A stretch of DNA of 16,002 nt from CAZZBK01 sp964387325 (GTDB taxonomy: Bacteria > Planctomycetota > Planctomycetia > Pirellulales > PNKZ01): positions 1 through 16,002 of the forward strand of contig CAYLYE010000149.1 of the NCBI GenBank assembly GCA_964387325.1. Direction: 5' to 3'. Position numbers and translations under genes: made by a program. Under the pieces are notes generated by a model. The model had not been told where the DNA came from and did no database searches. It saw nothing but the letters and a program-made list of their open reading frames with translations. This document shows, one piece after another, positions 1 through 6,839 of the stretch; positions within the stretch are counted from its first letter, which is position 1, and the number at the start of each line of letters is the position of its first letter.

Positions 1-15
1 AAAGCATTATCAGGT

Positions 16-56
16 CGGGCTACGCCCGGTGCCGCTGGCCCCCGAGCACTCTCGGG
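16..56. other. two small tandem hairpins upstream of the first WD40 gene
   Basis: Two short perfect stem-loops lie in tandem. One is cgggc-tac-gcccg (16-28). The other is cccgag-cact-ctcggg (41-56). Neither is followed by a T-run, so a classical intrinsic terminator is not supported. They may be the 3' end of an upstream gene's termination region or part of a dispersed repeat cut by the window edge. The 105 bases before the first gene hold nothing else that I recognise. Confidence 0.3.
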
Positions 57-105
57 CGGTCGATTCGATTCTGACTATTTAACCTCCCGCCTTACCATTG
101 CTGTT

Positions 106-1161
106 ATGGCTGAGACGAAGCCCAAGACCCCTGAACCGATCGCGAGCGTCAAGAGCGCCGGCACACTGCTGGCCCTGGCGGTCGATCGTGCGCAGGGTTG
201 CGCCTACGTCGGCGGCAGTGATGGGCAAGTCTACGAGCTGCCGCTCAACGGGGCCGAGTGGCAATTGCGCAGCCGGTTCGCGTCGACGCGGTACGTCGCC
301 GCGCTGGGGCTCATCGAGCGCGGTCCGCTCGACCGCCGTCTGCTCGTCGGCCGCTACGATGGGTCACTCACTTGGCATCAACTCCACACCGGCCGGAGTG
401 TGCGACACATCGAACGAGCGCACGACGGCTGGATACGCGATCTGCAATGGCTCGACGACGGACAACGGTTCGTGACCGTCGGAGACGACATGCTGTTGAA
501 ACTGTGGAGCGTGACGAGCGGTCAGTTACTGCACACGTTTGCCGGTCACGAGCGCGAGACGCCGCAAGGGTATGTCTCGGCGTTGTATAGCGTCGCCGCG
601 GCGAACAACTCATCCATCGTGGCTACGGCCGACCGCGTGGGTGACGTGCGCGTCTGGGACGTCGACGCCCGACGACTCGTGACCCGCTTTCAGAGCGGCG
701 AGTTCTACACGTTCGACCCTGAGAAGCGAGACCGCTCGATCGGCGGCATTCGCCGCGTGAGATTCTCGCCCGACGGAAAATGGCTCGCCCTATCCGGCAT
801 CGGGCAGATCAGCAACGTCGACGGGTTCGTCGGTCCCGCCCGGGTCGAGGTGTGGGATTGGCGACAGGCCAAACGGGTTTTCCTCGGCAGCGACACGCAT
901 CAAGCGGTGCTCAACGATCTGGCGTGGAACGCGGCGGGGACGCATCTCGTGGCCTCGGGCGGGGGTGACGGCGGCGGCGTGCTCCTGTGTTGGAAAGTGG
1001 GTGATGAGAAGCCGCTGCAAAAGATCAAACTCAAGGGACACACTCAGCGCTTGGAATGGGCCCGGCACGACGAGCAACTGTTGCTCGCCGGCTTCGAGGG
1101 GGTCCAGCTCTGGGAGACAGGGTCCTGGTGGCACAACGCAACGAGCGAGCCGACCTCATGA
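106..1161 (+). CDS. WD40 repeat protein, seven-bladed beta-propeller
   Basis: A 351-residue protein built almost entirely of WD40-type blades. Blade-ending strands can be counted seven times: VYELPLNG, LTWHQLHTG, LKLWSVTSG, VRVWDVDAR, VEVWDWRQA, LLCWKVGDE and VQLWETG. That is the normal number for a closed propeller. WD40 propellers are scaffolds that bind other proteins and have no catalytic activity of their own. The N-terminus (MAETKPKTPEP) is not a signal peptide, so a cytoplasmic location is inferred. No clear Shine-Dalgarno sequence precedes the ATG at 106, and the start is chosen because the first blade begins soon after it. The stop codon overlaps the start of the PSCyt2-PSD1 gene (ATGA at 1158-1161), which suggests translational coupling. 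The family is well supported; the binding partner is unknown, but the next gene is the obvious candidate. Confidence 0.9.
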   Translation: MAETKPKTPEPIASVKSAGTLLALAVDRAQGCAYVGGSDGQVYELPLNGAEWQLRSRFASTRYVAALGLIERGPLDRRLLVGRYDGSLTWHQLHTGRSVRHIERAHDGWIRDLQWLDDGQRFVTVGDDMLLKLWSVTSGQLLHTFAGHERETPQGYVSALYSVAAANNSSIVATADRVGDVRVWDVDARRLVTRFQSGEFYTFDPEKRDRSIGGIRRVRFSPDGKWLALSGIGQISNVDGFVGPARVEVWDWRQAKRVFLGSDTHQAVLNDLAWNAAGTHLVASGGGDGGGVLLCWKVGDEKPLQKIKLKGHTQRLEWARHDEQLLLAGFEGVQLWETGSWWHNATSEPTS

Positions 1162-2780
1162 AACGAACGATTTTTATTCTGTGCGTCGCCTTGAACATTC
1201 TGCGGGTCGACGCGGCCGAACGACCGCTGCGCGAGCAGATCGACGAGCGGGTCGCGCAAGCATGGCCGCGCGAGAAAGTTTCTCCCGCGCCGGCCACGAC
1301 CGACGCCGAGTTTATCCGCCGCGTGTATCTCGATCTCGTGGGCTGCATCCCCACGGCGGATGAAACGCGCGCGTTCCTCAACGACTCGTCGGCGGACAAG
1401 CGCTCGCGGCTGATCGACACCCTGCTGGCCGACGCGCGGTACGCGCAACACATGGCCGACCTGTGGGACATGATCCTGTTTGGCCGCAATCCTCCGGGCT
1501 ACGACACCGACAAGCGGCAGGGCATTCAAAACTGGCTTCGCGAGCAGTTCGCGGCCAACACGCCGTACGACAAAATCGCCGCGGCGATCCTCAAGGCCGA
1601 AGGGAACACTCTCGACCAGGGACCGCCGACGTTCTTCCTGCAATATCGCAATCAGCCGGAGGACGCGACCGAGGCGATCACGCAGATCTTCTTGGGCGTG
1701 CAGTTGCAATGTGCCCGCTGTCACGATCACCCGTTCGAGCCCTGGAAGCAGGTGGACTTTTACGGCATGGCGGCGTTCATTGCCCGCTTGGAGGTCGTGA
1801 CGGTCGGCAAAGAGAAAGAGCTGACCAAGTACGCGATCGGCGAGAAGAACACGGGCGACATTCTGTTCACGGGCCCGGCCAAAGATCAAACGCCCGGCAA
1901 GAAAGGGGATCCGATCCGGCCACGGTTTCTGCTCGGCGATGAGTTGAGCGAGCCTGCCATGCCTTCGGGTTATAAGGAGGTGAAGTTCGAGGCGAACAAG
2001 CCTCCTCCCGCGCCGACATTTTCTCGCAAAGATCAACTCGCCACTTGGGTCACGCGGGCCGAGAATCCGTTTTTTGCCCGGGCGATTGCCAATCGGCTCT
2101 GGGCGTTGCTGCTTGGCCGGGGGTTGGTGCATCCGGTCGACAACATGAGTCCGGCGAACAAGCCGTCGCATCCGGAATTGCTCGATGAACTGACGCATTG
2201 GCTCGTGGCGCATCAGTTCGATATACGAGGCCTGTTGCGCGAAGTGGCCAACAGTCGCACCTATCAGTTGGCCTCGCGTGGGTCGAGCAGCGAGCAATTT
2301 CCTCGTTGGTTCGAGTCGGCTCGCATTCGCCCCTTGTCGGCCGAGGAACTGGTCGAAAGTTGGCGCGCGGCCACGGGCTTCGAGGTGGTCGAAAAGACGG
2401 CCGCGGCCAAGTCGCAACGCCCGGGCCGCTTTCGCCCGTTGGAAAGCGGATACATGCTCCGGTTCTTCGGCCAGCCCAACACGGGGACCGGTGATTTTCA
2501 AGGCGGGCTCGCCGAGCATCTGTACCTCAACAACGGCCCGCTCAGCCAACTGCTGGTCGAGGGCCCCGGCGGATTGATGGCTGCGGTGACCAATAAATCC
2601 ACTCCGCTCGAAGCTCGCGTCGAGCACCTATATCTCGCCATGCTCAGCCGATTGCCCAACGACACCGAGCGGGCCAAGTTTGTCGACTACGTGCGCGACG
2701 AGGGGAAAACGCCCGCCGAGCGCTGGCGCGAAGCAGCCTGGGCGCTGATGACCTCGAGCGAGTTCCGTTTCAATCACTAA
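1158..2780 (+). CDS. PSCyt2-PSD1 (DUF1549/DUF1553) secreted planctomycete protein
   Basis: 540 residues from the ATG at 1158, which overlaps the preceding stop by 4 bases; the frame stays open further upstream, but only this start gives a signal peptide. MKRTIFILCVALNI followed by VDA-A looks like a Sec signal with cleavage after about residue 20. The PSCyt2 (DUF1549) domain covers about residues 25-240, with the hallmarks FIRRVYLDLVG and LIDTLLADARY. It contains a CARCH motif (C185, C188, H189) followed by DHPFEPW. PSD1 (DUF1553) covers about 290-535, with NPFFARAIANRLWALLLGRG and SHPELLDEL. At 540 residues it is at the short end for this family, and I see no added PSCyt1 haem domain, PA14 or concanavalin-like domain. 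The reaction is unknown; CxxCH could bind a c-type haem or a metal, but this is only suggested by the motif. The DUF1501 partner follows 40 bases downstream, the standard planctomycete arrangement. Confidence 0.92.
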   Translation: MKRTIFILCVALNILRVDAAERPLREQIDERVAQAWPREKVSPAPATTDAEFIRRVYLDLVGCIPTADETRAFLNDSSADKRSRLIDTLLADARYAQHMADLWDMILFGRNPPGYDTDKRQGIQNWLREQFAANTPYDKIAAAILKAEGNTLDQGPPTFFLQYRNQPEDATEAITQIFLGVQLQCARCHDHPFEPWKQVDFYGMAAFIARLEVVTVGKEKELTKYAIGEKNTGDILFTGPAKDQTPGKKGDPIRPRFLLGDELSEPAMPSGYKEVKFEANKPPPAPTFSRKDQLATWVTRAENPFFARAIANRLWALLLGRGLVHPVDNMSPANKPSHPELLDELTHWLVAHQFDIRGLLREVANSRTYQLASRGSSSEQFPRWFESARIRPLSAEELVESWRAATGFEVVEKTAAAKSQRPGRFRPLESGYMLRFFGQPNTGTGDFQGGLAEHLYLNNGPLSQLLVEGPGGLMAAVTNKSTPLEARVEHLYLAMLSRLPNDTERAKFVDYVRDEGKTPAERWREAAWALMTSSEFRFNH

Positions 2781-2820
2781 ACCATCATTTACGTTCGATA
2801 CTTGACCGGGAGCAACGACC

Positions 2821-4098
2821 ATGACACGACCCGCGTTTTGTTCGCGTGGTGAACACCTTTCGCGACGCGCTCTGCTCAAAGGGACGCTAGCCACGGCGAC
2901 CGGTGGCGTTGTGATGAATTGGGGTGGGCTGACCAGTGTCGCCGCGCTGGCCGACGAGGTCCGCCGTCAACAAAAACACTGCATCCTACTCTGGATGAAC
3001 GGTGGCGCGAGTCAGTTCGAGACCTTCGACATGAAGATCGGCCGACCCACGGGAGGCGTGTTTCGCTCGATCAACACGAACGTGCCCGGGGCGCAAATCT
3101 GCGAGCTGATGCCCAAGATGGCTCAGCAGATGCACCGCGTGGCCGTGATTCGTTCGATGCGTACCAGCGAGGTCGACCATCCTGGCGGCATCTACCTGAT
3201 GCACACCGGCTACCGGCCCACGCCCAACATTCGTTATCCCGAGATCGGCGCGATCGTGGCCAAGTACCAAGGGCGCGAGGGCTCGGATCTACCGAACTTT
3301 ATCAAAGTCTCGTCGCAGGGGGATGCCGGCGGTGGCTTCTTGGGCCCGCGCTATCAGCCGTTCCAGATCGGATCGCGTGGCGATTTGCCCACCTTTAGCG
3401 TGTCGAATCTGGCCGCCGATGTCGAGCAGCGTCGCAACGCGCTGCGCACGTTTGTCGAAGACCAGTTCACCGCCGAGCACAAAGCCGAGCCGGCTCGCAT
3501 GCATCGCGAAGCGTATGAAGCCGCTCGACGATTGCAGAACGTGCAAAAGGTGTTCAAGTATGAAGACGAATGGGCCAAGCACCGAGAGCTGTACGGCGAC
3601 AGTGGCTTCGGCAAGCGGTGTATGTTCGCGCGGCGGTTGGTCGAGGCGGGCGTGCCGTTCATCGAAGTGGGGCAAAGCAGTTACGACTCGCATGGCGACA
3701 ACTTCACCTGGCACCAGGGGTTGGTGCCCCCGATGGAACAAGCCTGGGCCGGTCTGCTGACCGATCTGGCTGACCGCGGGCTGCTCGACAAGACGCTCGT
3801 CGTGTGGGCCGGCGAGATCGGCCGCACGCCGAAGATCAACAATCGCGCCGGGCGCGATCATTACGTGCGTTGCTGGACGACGGCGCTTGCCGGTTGCGGC
3901 ATCAAGGGGGGCGTGATGTATGGCGAGTCGGACCGCGACGGTGTCGAGGTGAAGGATAAGCCGGTCACCGAAGGGGACTTCTTCGCAACGATCTATCACG
4001 CCTTGTCGATTAACCCCAAGGACGAGAACTATGCCGGCGTGCGACCCATTCCCGTCGCACCGTTCGGGGCCAAGGTGGTCGAAGAATTATTCGTTTGA
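2821..4098 (+). CDS. DUF1501 protein with Tat-like signal
   Basis: 425 residues; ATG at 2821 with GGGAG at 2808-2812, spacing 8. The N-terminus has a twin-arginine-like pattern (SRRALLKG, R15-R16) and then a mildly hydrophobic stretch, so export, probably folded through Tat, is inferred. DUF1501 belongs, as I recall, to the alkaline-phosphatase-like superfamily. Conserved blocks visible here are LLWMNGGASQFETFD (57-70), DHPGGIYLMHTG (119-130), YDSHGDNFTWH (288-298), VVWAGEIGRTP (327-337), GRDHY (344-348) and AGCGIKGG (357-364). The Asp and His residues in these blocks are plausible metal ligands. Length is normal for the family. It probably forms a transcription unit with the PSCyt2-PSD1 gene before it and the WD40 gene 62 bases after it. 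The substrate is unknown. Confidence 0.93.
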   Translation: MTRPAFCSRGEHLSRRALLKGTLATATGGVVMNWGGLTSVAALADEVRRQQKHCILLWMNGGASQFETFDMKIGRPTGGVFRSINTNVPGAQICELMPKMAQQMHRVAVIRSMRTSEVDHPGGIYLMHTGYRPTPNIRYPEIGAIVAKYQGREGSDLPNFIKVSSQGDAGGGFLGPRYQPFQIGSRGDLPTFSVSNLAADVEQRRNALRTFVEDQFTAEHKAEPARMHREAYEAARRLQNVQKVFKYEDEWAKHRELYGDSGFGKRCMFARRLVEAGVPFIEVGQSSYDSHGDNFTWHQGLVPPMEQAWAGLLTDLADRGLLDKTLVVWAGEIGRTPKINNRAGRDHYVRCWTTALAGCGIKGGVMYGESDRDGVEVKDKPVTEGDFFATIYHALSINPKDENYAGVRPIPVAPFGAKVVEELFV

Positions 4099-4117
4099 TT
4101 GAAAAGAAATCATTGAA

Positions 4118-4136
4118 CCTCTGCGACTCTGTGGTT
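4118..4136. repeat. possible copy of a dispersed 'CTCTGCG-ACTCTG-GGTT' type repeat
   Basis: The 62-base spacer between the DUF1501 gene and the second WD40 gene contains CCTCTGCGACTCTGTGGTT. From memory, words of this form (or the complement, AACCACAGAG...) recur in the intergenic DNA of planctomycetes and several other phyla. Only one copy is present in this window, so repeat status rests on recall and not on the sequence shown. Confidence 0.3.
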
Positions 4137-4160
4137 CGTATTGTATGAATCGAGTTTGAA

Positions 4161-5356
4161 ATGGCGATGAAATACAGCTTGCGTTGGCAAATGCCTTTCG
4201 AGGGTGCGTGGCCGATGGCGGTCGCTCTGGCGGGAGACCGCGTCTATGCGGGGAACCAACCTGGCCAGATATTGGTGTGGGATCTGACCGGCAAGCCGAT
4301 CGAGACGGCAACGGCGGACAAAGAAAAAGATGCCAAGAAAACACCTTCTCTTTCGCCGGTTCGACAGTTGGTTGGTCACACCAATGGCATCAATCGTTTG
4401 GTCGTCTCGCCCGACGGTCGCACGCTTTTCTCGGCCTCGCTCGATCACACGATCCGCGTCTGGGACCTGAGTGCCCCGGCCACCGGCAAGGCCGAGATCG
4501 TTGTCGATCAGGNNNNNNNNNNCAGGAGACGCGCGACGCGCTGGCACGTCGAGCCGGCAAGAAAGAAACTCCGGTTGCGCCGGGCGTCACCGTCGAGACG
4601 CAAACGCCTGTCGCGGTGCTCGACGCGCACCAGAATTGGGTCTCGGCTCTGGCCATCAGTCGCGACGGCAAAAAACTGATCAGCGGCGATTTCAGCTCGC
4701 AGGTCGTGCTCTGGGACGTCACCACGCGCAAAGAAATCACTCGCTGGCGCGGTTTGGCATGGAATTGGATCGTCGCTCTGGCGCTCAACGCGGATGGCAG
4801 CCGAGCGTTGGTCTCGGAACATCGCTATAAGCGCGACGACTTTGATGTTCCGGCCGCGGCCGTGCGTATCTACGATACCACGACCCTTAAGGAAACGCTC
4901 GACGTGCTCAAGGCTCAGTTCCCGAAATACGATCCGACCGCCTCGAGCTACGAAGCCTCACAGACTTGGCGCAAGTTTATTGCCGCGGGATTGGTCGCCG
5001 CCGACTTCTCGCCCGACGGCAAGCTCGTTGCCCTGGGCCAAGGAGGCGAGACCGACACGGGCAAGCTCCATCTGATCGACACCACCGACGGCAAACTCAT
5101 TCGCGACGTGGCCAGTCATCAGTACGGCATCACCGACGTGCGGTTCAGCGCCGATGGGCAGCATCTGTTGTCGACCGGCCGCGACACCGCGCTCCGTATC
5201 TGCCAGGTGAGCGACGGTAAAGAGGTGGCGCAACTCGGCGCGCCGCGCGGCGGGCAGTTCAAAGACTGGTTGAGCGCGTTCGACCTGTCGGCCGACGCAG
5301 CGACGATCGTCGCCAGCGACATCGCCGGGCTGGTGCATGTGTGGAGCCTAGACTAG
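4161..5356 (+). CDS. WD40 repeat protein, seven-bladed beta-propeller, interrupted by an assembly gap
   Basis: Seven blade-ending strands can be read: ILVWDLTG, IRVWDLSA, VVLWDVTT, VRIYDTTT, LHLIDTTDG, LRICQVSDG and VHVWSLD. This makes a complete propeller with the last strand at the very C-terminus. The reading frame changes at a run of 10 N (4513-4522) between blades two and three. Merging the 'cagg' that ends the left side with the 'cagg' that starts the right side gives continuous coding (V-D-Q-E-T-R) and a protein of 393 residues, so this is not a real frameshift. The start is ATG 4161 (MAMK); M3 at 4167 is an alternative, and no clear ribosome binding site is seen for either. There is no signal peptide. 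It is the second propeller flanking the PSCyt2-PSD1/DUF1501 pair, and it differs in sequence from the first. Confidence 0.88.
4513..4522. other. assembly gap (10 N) with matching 4-base flanks
   Basis: Ten N inside the second WD40 gene. The base string 'cagg' lies directly left (4509-4512) and directly right (4523-4526). In both places CAG is a codon in the local coding frame. Removing the N and one copy of 'cagg' joins the two halves in frame, so the gap is probably a scaffolding placeholder over joined contig ends, with no missing sequence. A true gap of any length equal to 2 modulo 3 would also restore the frame. Confidence 0.8.
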
Positions 5357-5381
5357 AGACTGAGGATCGGAGACCGAAGTG

Positions 5382-5452
5382 GTGGAGGAGTGGAGGAGTG
5401 GAGGAGTTACGCTGGCGCGTGAAAAAACACTCCTCTACTCCTCCACTCCTCA
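5382..5452. repeat. hairpin element A: 8-base tandem-repeat arms around ACGCTGGCGCG
   Basis: The left arm is three perfect copies of GTGGAGGA (5382-5405) plus a partial copy. The right arm (5429-5451) is its reverse complement built from ACTCCTC units. Over 23 bases (5385-5407 against 5429-5451) there is one mismatch. The 21-base loop contains ACGCTGGCGCG at 5409-5419. It lies 25 bases after the WD40 stop codon. There is no T-run after the stem, so termination through a classical U-tract is unlikely. It could protect the mRNA 3' end or be a mobile palindromic repeat. Elements B and C share its core word. Confidence 0.75.
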
Positions 5453-5453
5453 C

Positions 5454-5484
5454 TTGCCGAGCAACATGTGCCGCGTGCTACAAT
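5454..5484 (+). promoter_or_regulatory. candidate promoter of the LigD-type phosphoesterase gene
   Basis: A -10-like TACAAT lies at 5479-5484, with TTGCCG at 5454-5459 as a -35-like box and a long spacer of 19. Transcription would begin near 5491, 37 bases before the ATG at 5528 and downstream of the earlier in-frame ATG at 5468, which argues against that earlier start. The context CTACAATAG resembles CTACAATGG before the second DUF1501 gene. Confidence 0.4.
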
Positions 5485-5527
5485 AGCATGGCATCCAATC
5501 CTGTCGCGTTTTGCTCGCAAGACACTC

Positions 5528-5896
5528 ATGCCGCGCTTCGTCATCCTGCATCATCACACGCCGCCGAGTTACACTCGGCCGACGCATTTCGATTTCATGC
5601 TCGAGTGGGGGACCGCGCTGCGCACCTGGGCGCTGGCTAGCGAGCCTGTGCCGCAGTGCCTGATCGAGGCCGATGCCCTGCCGGATCATCGACTGGCGTA
5701 TCTGGATTATGAAGGGCCCATCTCGGGCGATCGCGGGCAGGTCGTGCGTTGGGAGCGAGGCGACTATCGAGTGCTCGACGAGTCGGCGAATGAATTGCTC
5801 GTGCAACTGGTGGGGGGCGCGCTTGATGGCCGCGCGCGACTCACGCGCGATAGCCAGGATGCTCAGCGCTGGAGATTCTTGTTCACCGCGTCTTGA
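5528..5896 (+). CDS. solo LigD-type DNA 3'-phosphoesterase domain protein
   Basis: 122 residues from ATG 5528; the frame is open back to an ATG at 5468, but those 20 residues are unlike the family. The sequence matches the LigD N-terminal 3'-phosphoesterase (PE) domain: HHH near residues 8-10, HFDFMLE (20-26), TWAL (33-36), DHRLAYLDYEG (53-63), then a Gly-rich strand and RWERGDY (74-80). In the Pseudomonas LigD PE domain the Mn-binding and active-site residues are His42, His48, Asp50, Arg52, His84 and Tyr88 (from memory). Equivalents of the two first His, Asp, His84 and Tyr88 are present here (H8-10, H20, D22, H54, Y58). The Arg52 position is Met24, and the loop between the two first His residues is longer. 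There is no ligase, polymerase or Ku gene nearby. DNA 3'-end healing is inferred; activity without that Arg is uncertain. Confidence 0.8.
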   Translation: MPRFVILHHHTPPSYTRPTHFDFMLEWGTALRTWALASEPVPQCLIEADALPDHRLAYLDYEGPISGDRGQVVRWERGDYRVLDESANELLVQLVGGALDGRARLTRDSQDAQRWRFLFTAS

Positions 5897-6555
5897 TCGA
5901 CCGCGCCGCGACGACGGGTCTGACCCGACAGAATGATGCTCTCGGGGCCGATCTGCACGTGATCCACCTCATAGCTGCGATCGCTTTCGGGGCCGAGCGA
6001 CCGGAGCCGTAGCAGAGCTACGGGCTGACCGTCGCGCGTGGTCCAGCGCAAGGGGACGTTCTGCTGCAGGGCGAGTTGCGTCAGTCCTTCCACGAGTGGC
6101 GTGAGTGGCCAGGGAATCGCGCCGGCTCGAAGTCGCTTGATCTGCACGGCCAATTCGTGGTCCTGGGTGGTTCGCACGTCGAGTTCGAGTGACAGCACGG
6201 TGTCGAGTTGCTGGGTGCGGTAGCGGCAAGCGAAGTTGAGTTGGTGCTCGGCCAGCGCCACGCGCGGATCGACCACGCCGTGGGACAAAAGTTGCGGATG
6301 ATTCTTGGGCAGATCGACCGCCAACCAGCCGTTGATTTGCTCGGCCGTAAAGGTGGCGCTCCAGCGCGCGTCGCGTTGGGCGGCGTTGACGAGCGACTCG
6401 GCCTGTTGCAGCGCCTGCTGGTTAGCCTGCTGCAGCTTTTGCGGGTCGCGTTCGAGCTGCGCGGCATAGTAAGTCGGCTGGTAACGCAAGGCCGTCATCG
6501 TCGCGCCGATGGCGACCAGAACGAGCACGGCCAGAACGATCAGCACGCGGCGCAT
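5863..6555 (-). CDS. membrane-anchored hypothetical protein
   Basis: 230 residues from ATG 6555, which has GGTGAG 7 bases before it; a GTG at 6567 is in frame but lies inside that ribosome binding site. The protein starts MRRVLIVLAVLVLVAIGATM, a single N-terminal transmembrane segment or uncleaved signal anchor. A Gln-rich helical stretch follows (about residues 36-56, QQANQQALQQAE), probably a coiled coil. A mixed alpha/beta domain with alternating hydrophobic strands extends to the end. It is probably a periplasm-facing protein. I do not recognise a named domain. Its 3' end overlaps the 3' end of the phosphoesterase gene by 34 bases on the other strand. The IS110 remnant lies upstream, so its promoter must sit within about 130 bases or further upstream across that remnant. 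Confidence 0.75.
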   Translation of the reverse strand: MRRVLIVLAVLVLVAIGATMTALRYQPTYYAAQLERDPQKLQQANQQALQQAESLVNAAQRDARWSATFTAEQINGWLAVDLPKNHPQLLSHGVVDPRVALAEHQLNFACRYRTQQLDTVLSLELDVRTTQDHELAVQIKRLRAGAIPWPLTPLVEGLTQLALQQNVPLRWTTRDGQPVALLRLRSLGPESDRSYEVDHVQIGPESIILSGQTRRRGAVDQDAVNKNLQR

Positions 6556-6688
6556 GATCAGGCTCACCGTCGGGTTACAGGATCAAAGCCGGTCCATCTC
6601 GGAGCGGAGAGGGTCAACGCGGCCTAGCATTCGAACAGGTAGATTCTATATCTCGTCACCTCTCCCCGGGATGGGAGTGTGGCTGTGT

Positions 6689-6838
6689 TCAATGGCATGG
6701 GGTGGCAAGGAGAAGTTTATCATTCCAGGTCGTTTTTGTACGTAGGATCGTTTTGAGAATGGTCAGTAGCTTACGCCTGCAGGTCATCAAGATCACCGTG
6801 GGGTTTTTGCCAGCCGCTTGCAGACGATCGGCGTACTG
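6689..6838 (-). pseudogene. IS110-family transposase remnant (C-terminal 49 codons)
   Basis: Read on the minus strand, this stretch encodes 49 residues and a stop: QYADRLQAAGKNPTVILMTC, then RRKLLTILKTILRTKTTWND, then KLLLATPCH. It matches the well-known end of IS110/IS116/IS902 transposases (Y-x-R-L-x-A-x-GK...ALVACMRKLLTILN...). No start codon or N-terminal DEDD catalytic domain is present. Upstream the homology ends exactly where the DUF2961 stop codon lies (6840-6842), so a deletion or insertion breakpoint is inferred there. The remaining 130 bases towards 6555 show no clear IS end, which fits a family lacking strong terminal inverted repeats. Confidence 0.75.
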
Positions 6839-6839
6839 T

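Noticed and set aside
1044..2627. 527-codon minus-strand open frame opposite the PSCyt2-PSD1 gene
   Set aside because: It is a mirror of a recognised family gene, with low-complexity Arg-rich translation and no start signals.
4161..4679. Frameshifted or broken WD40 pseudogene
   Set aside because: The frame change falls exactly at the N run and disappears when the shared 'cagg' is merged, so it is an assembly effect.
5468..5527. Upstream ATG as the start of the phosphoesterase gene
   Set aside because: The extra 20 residues are unlike the family and the ATG lies before the likely transcription start.
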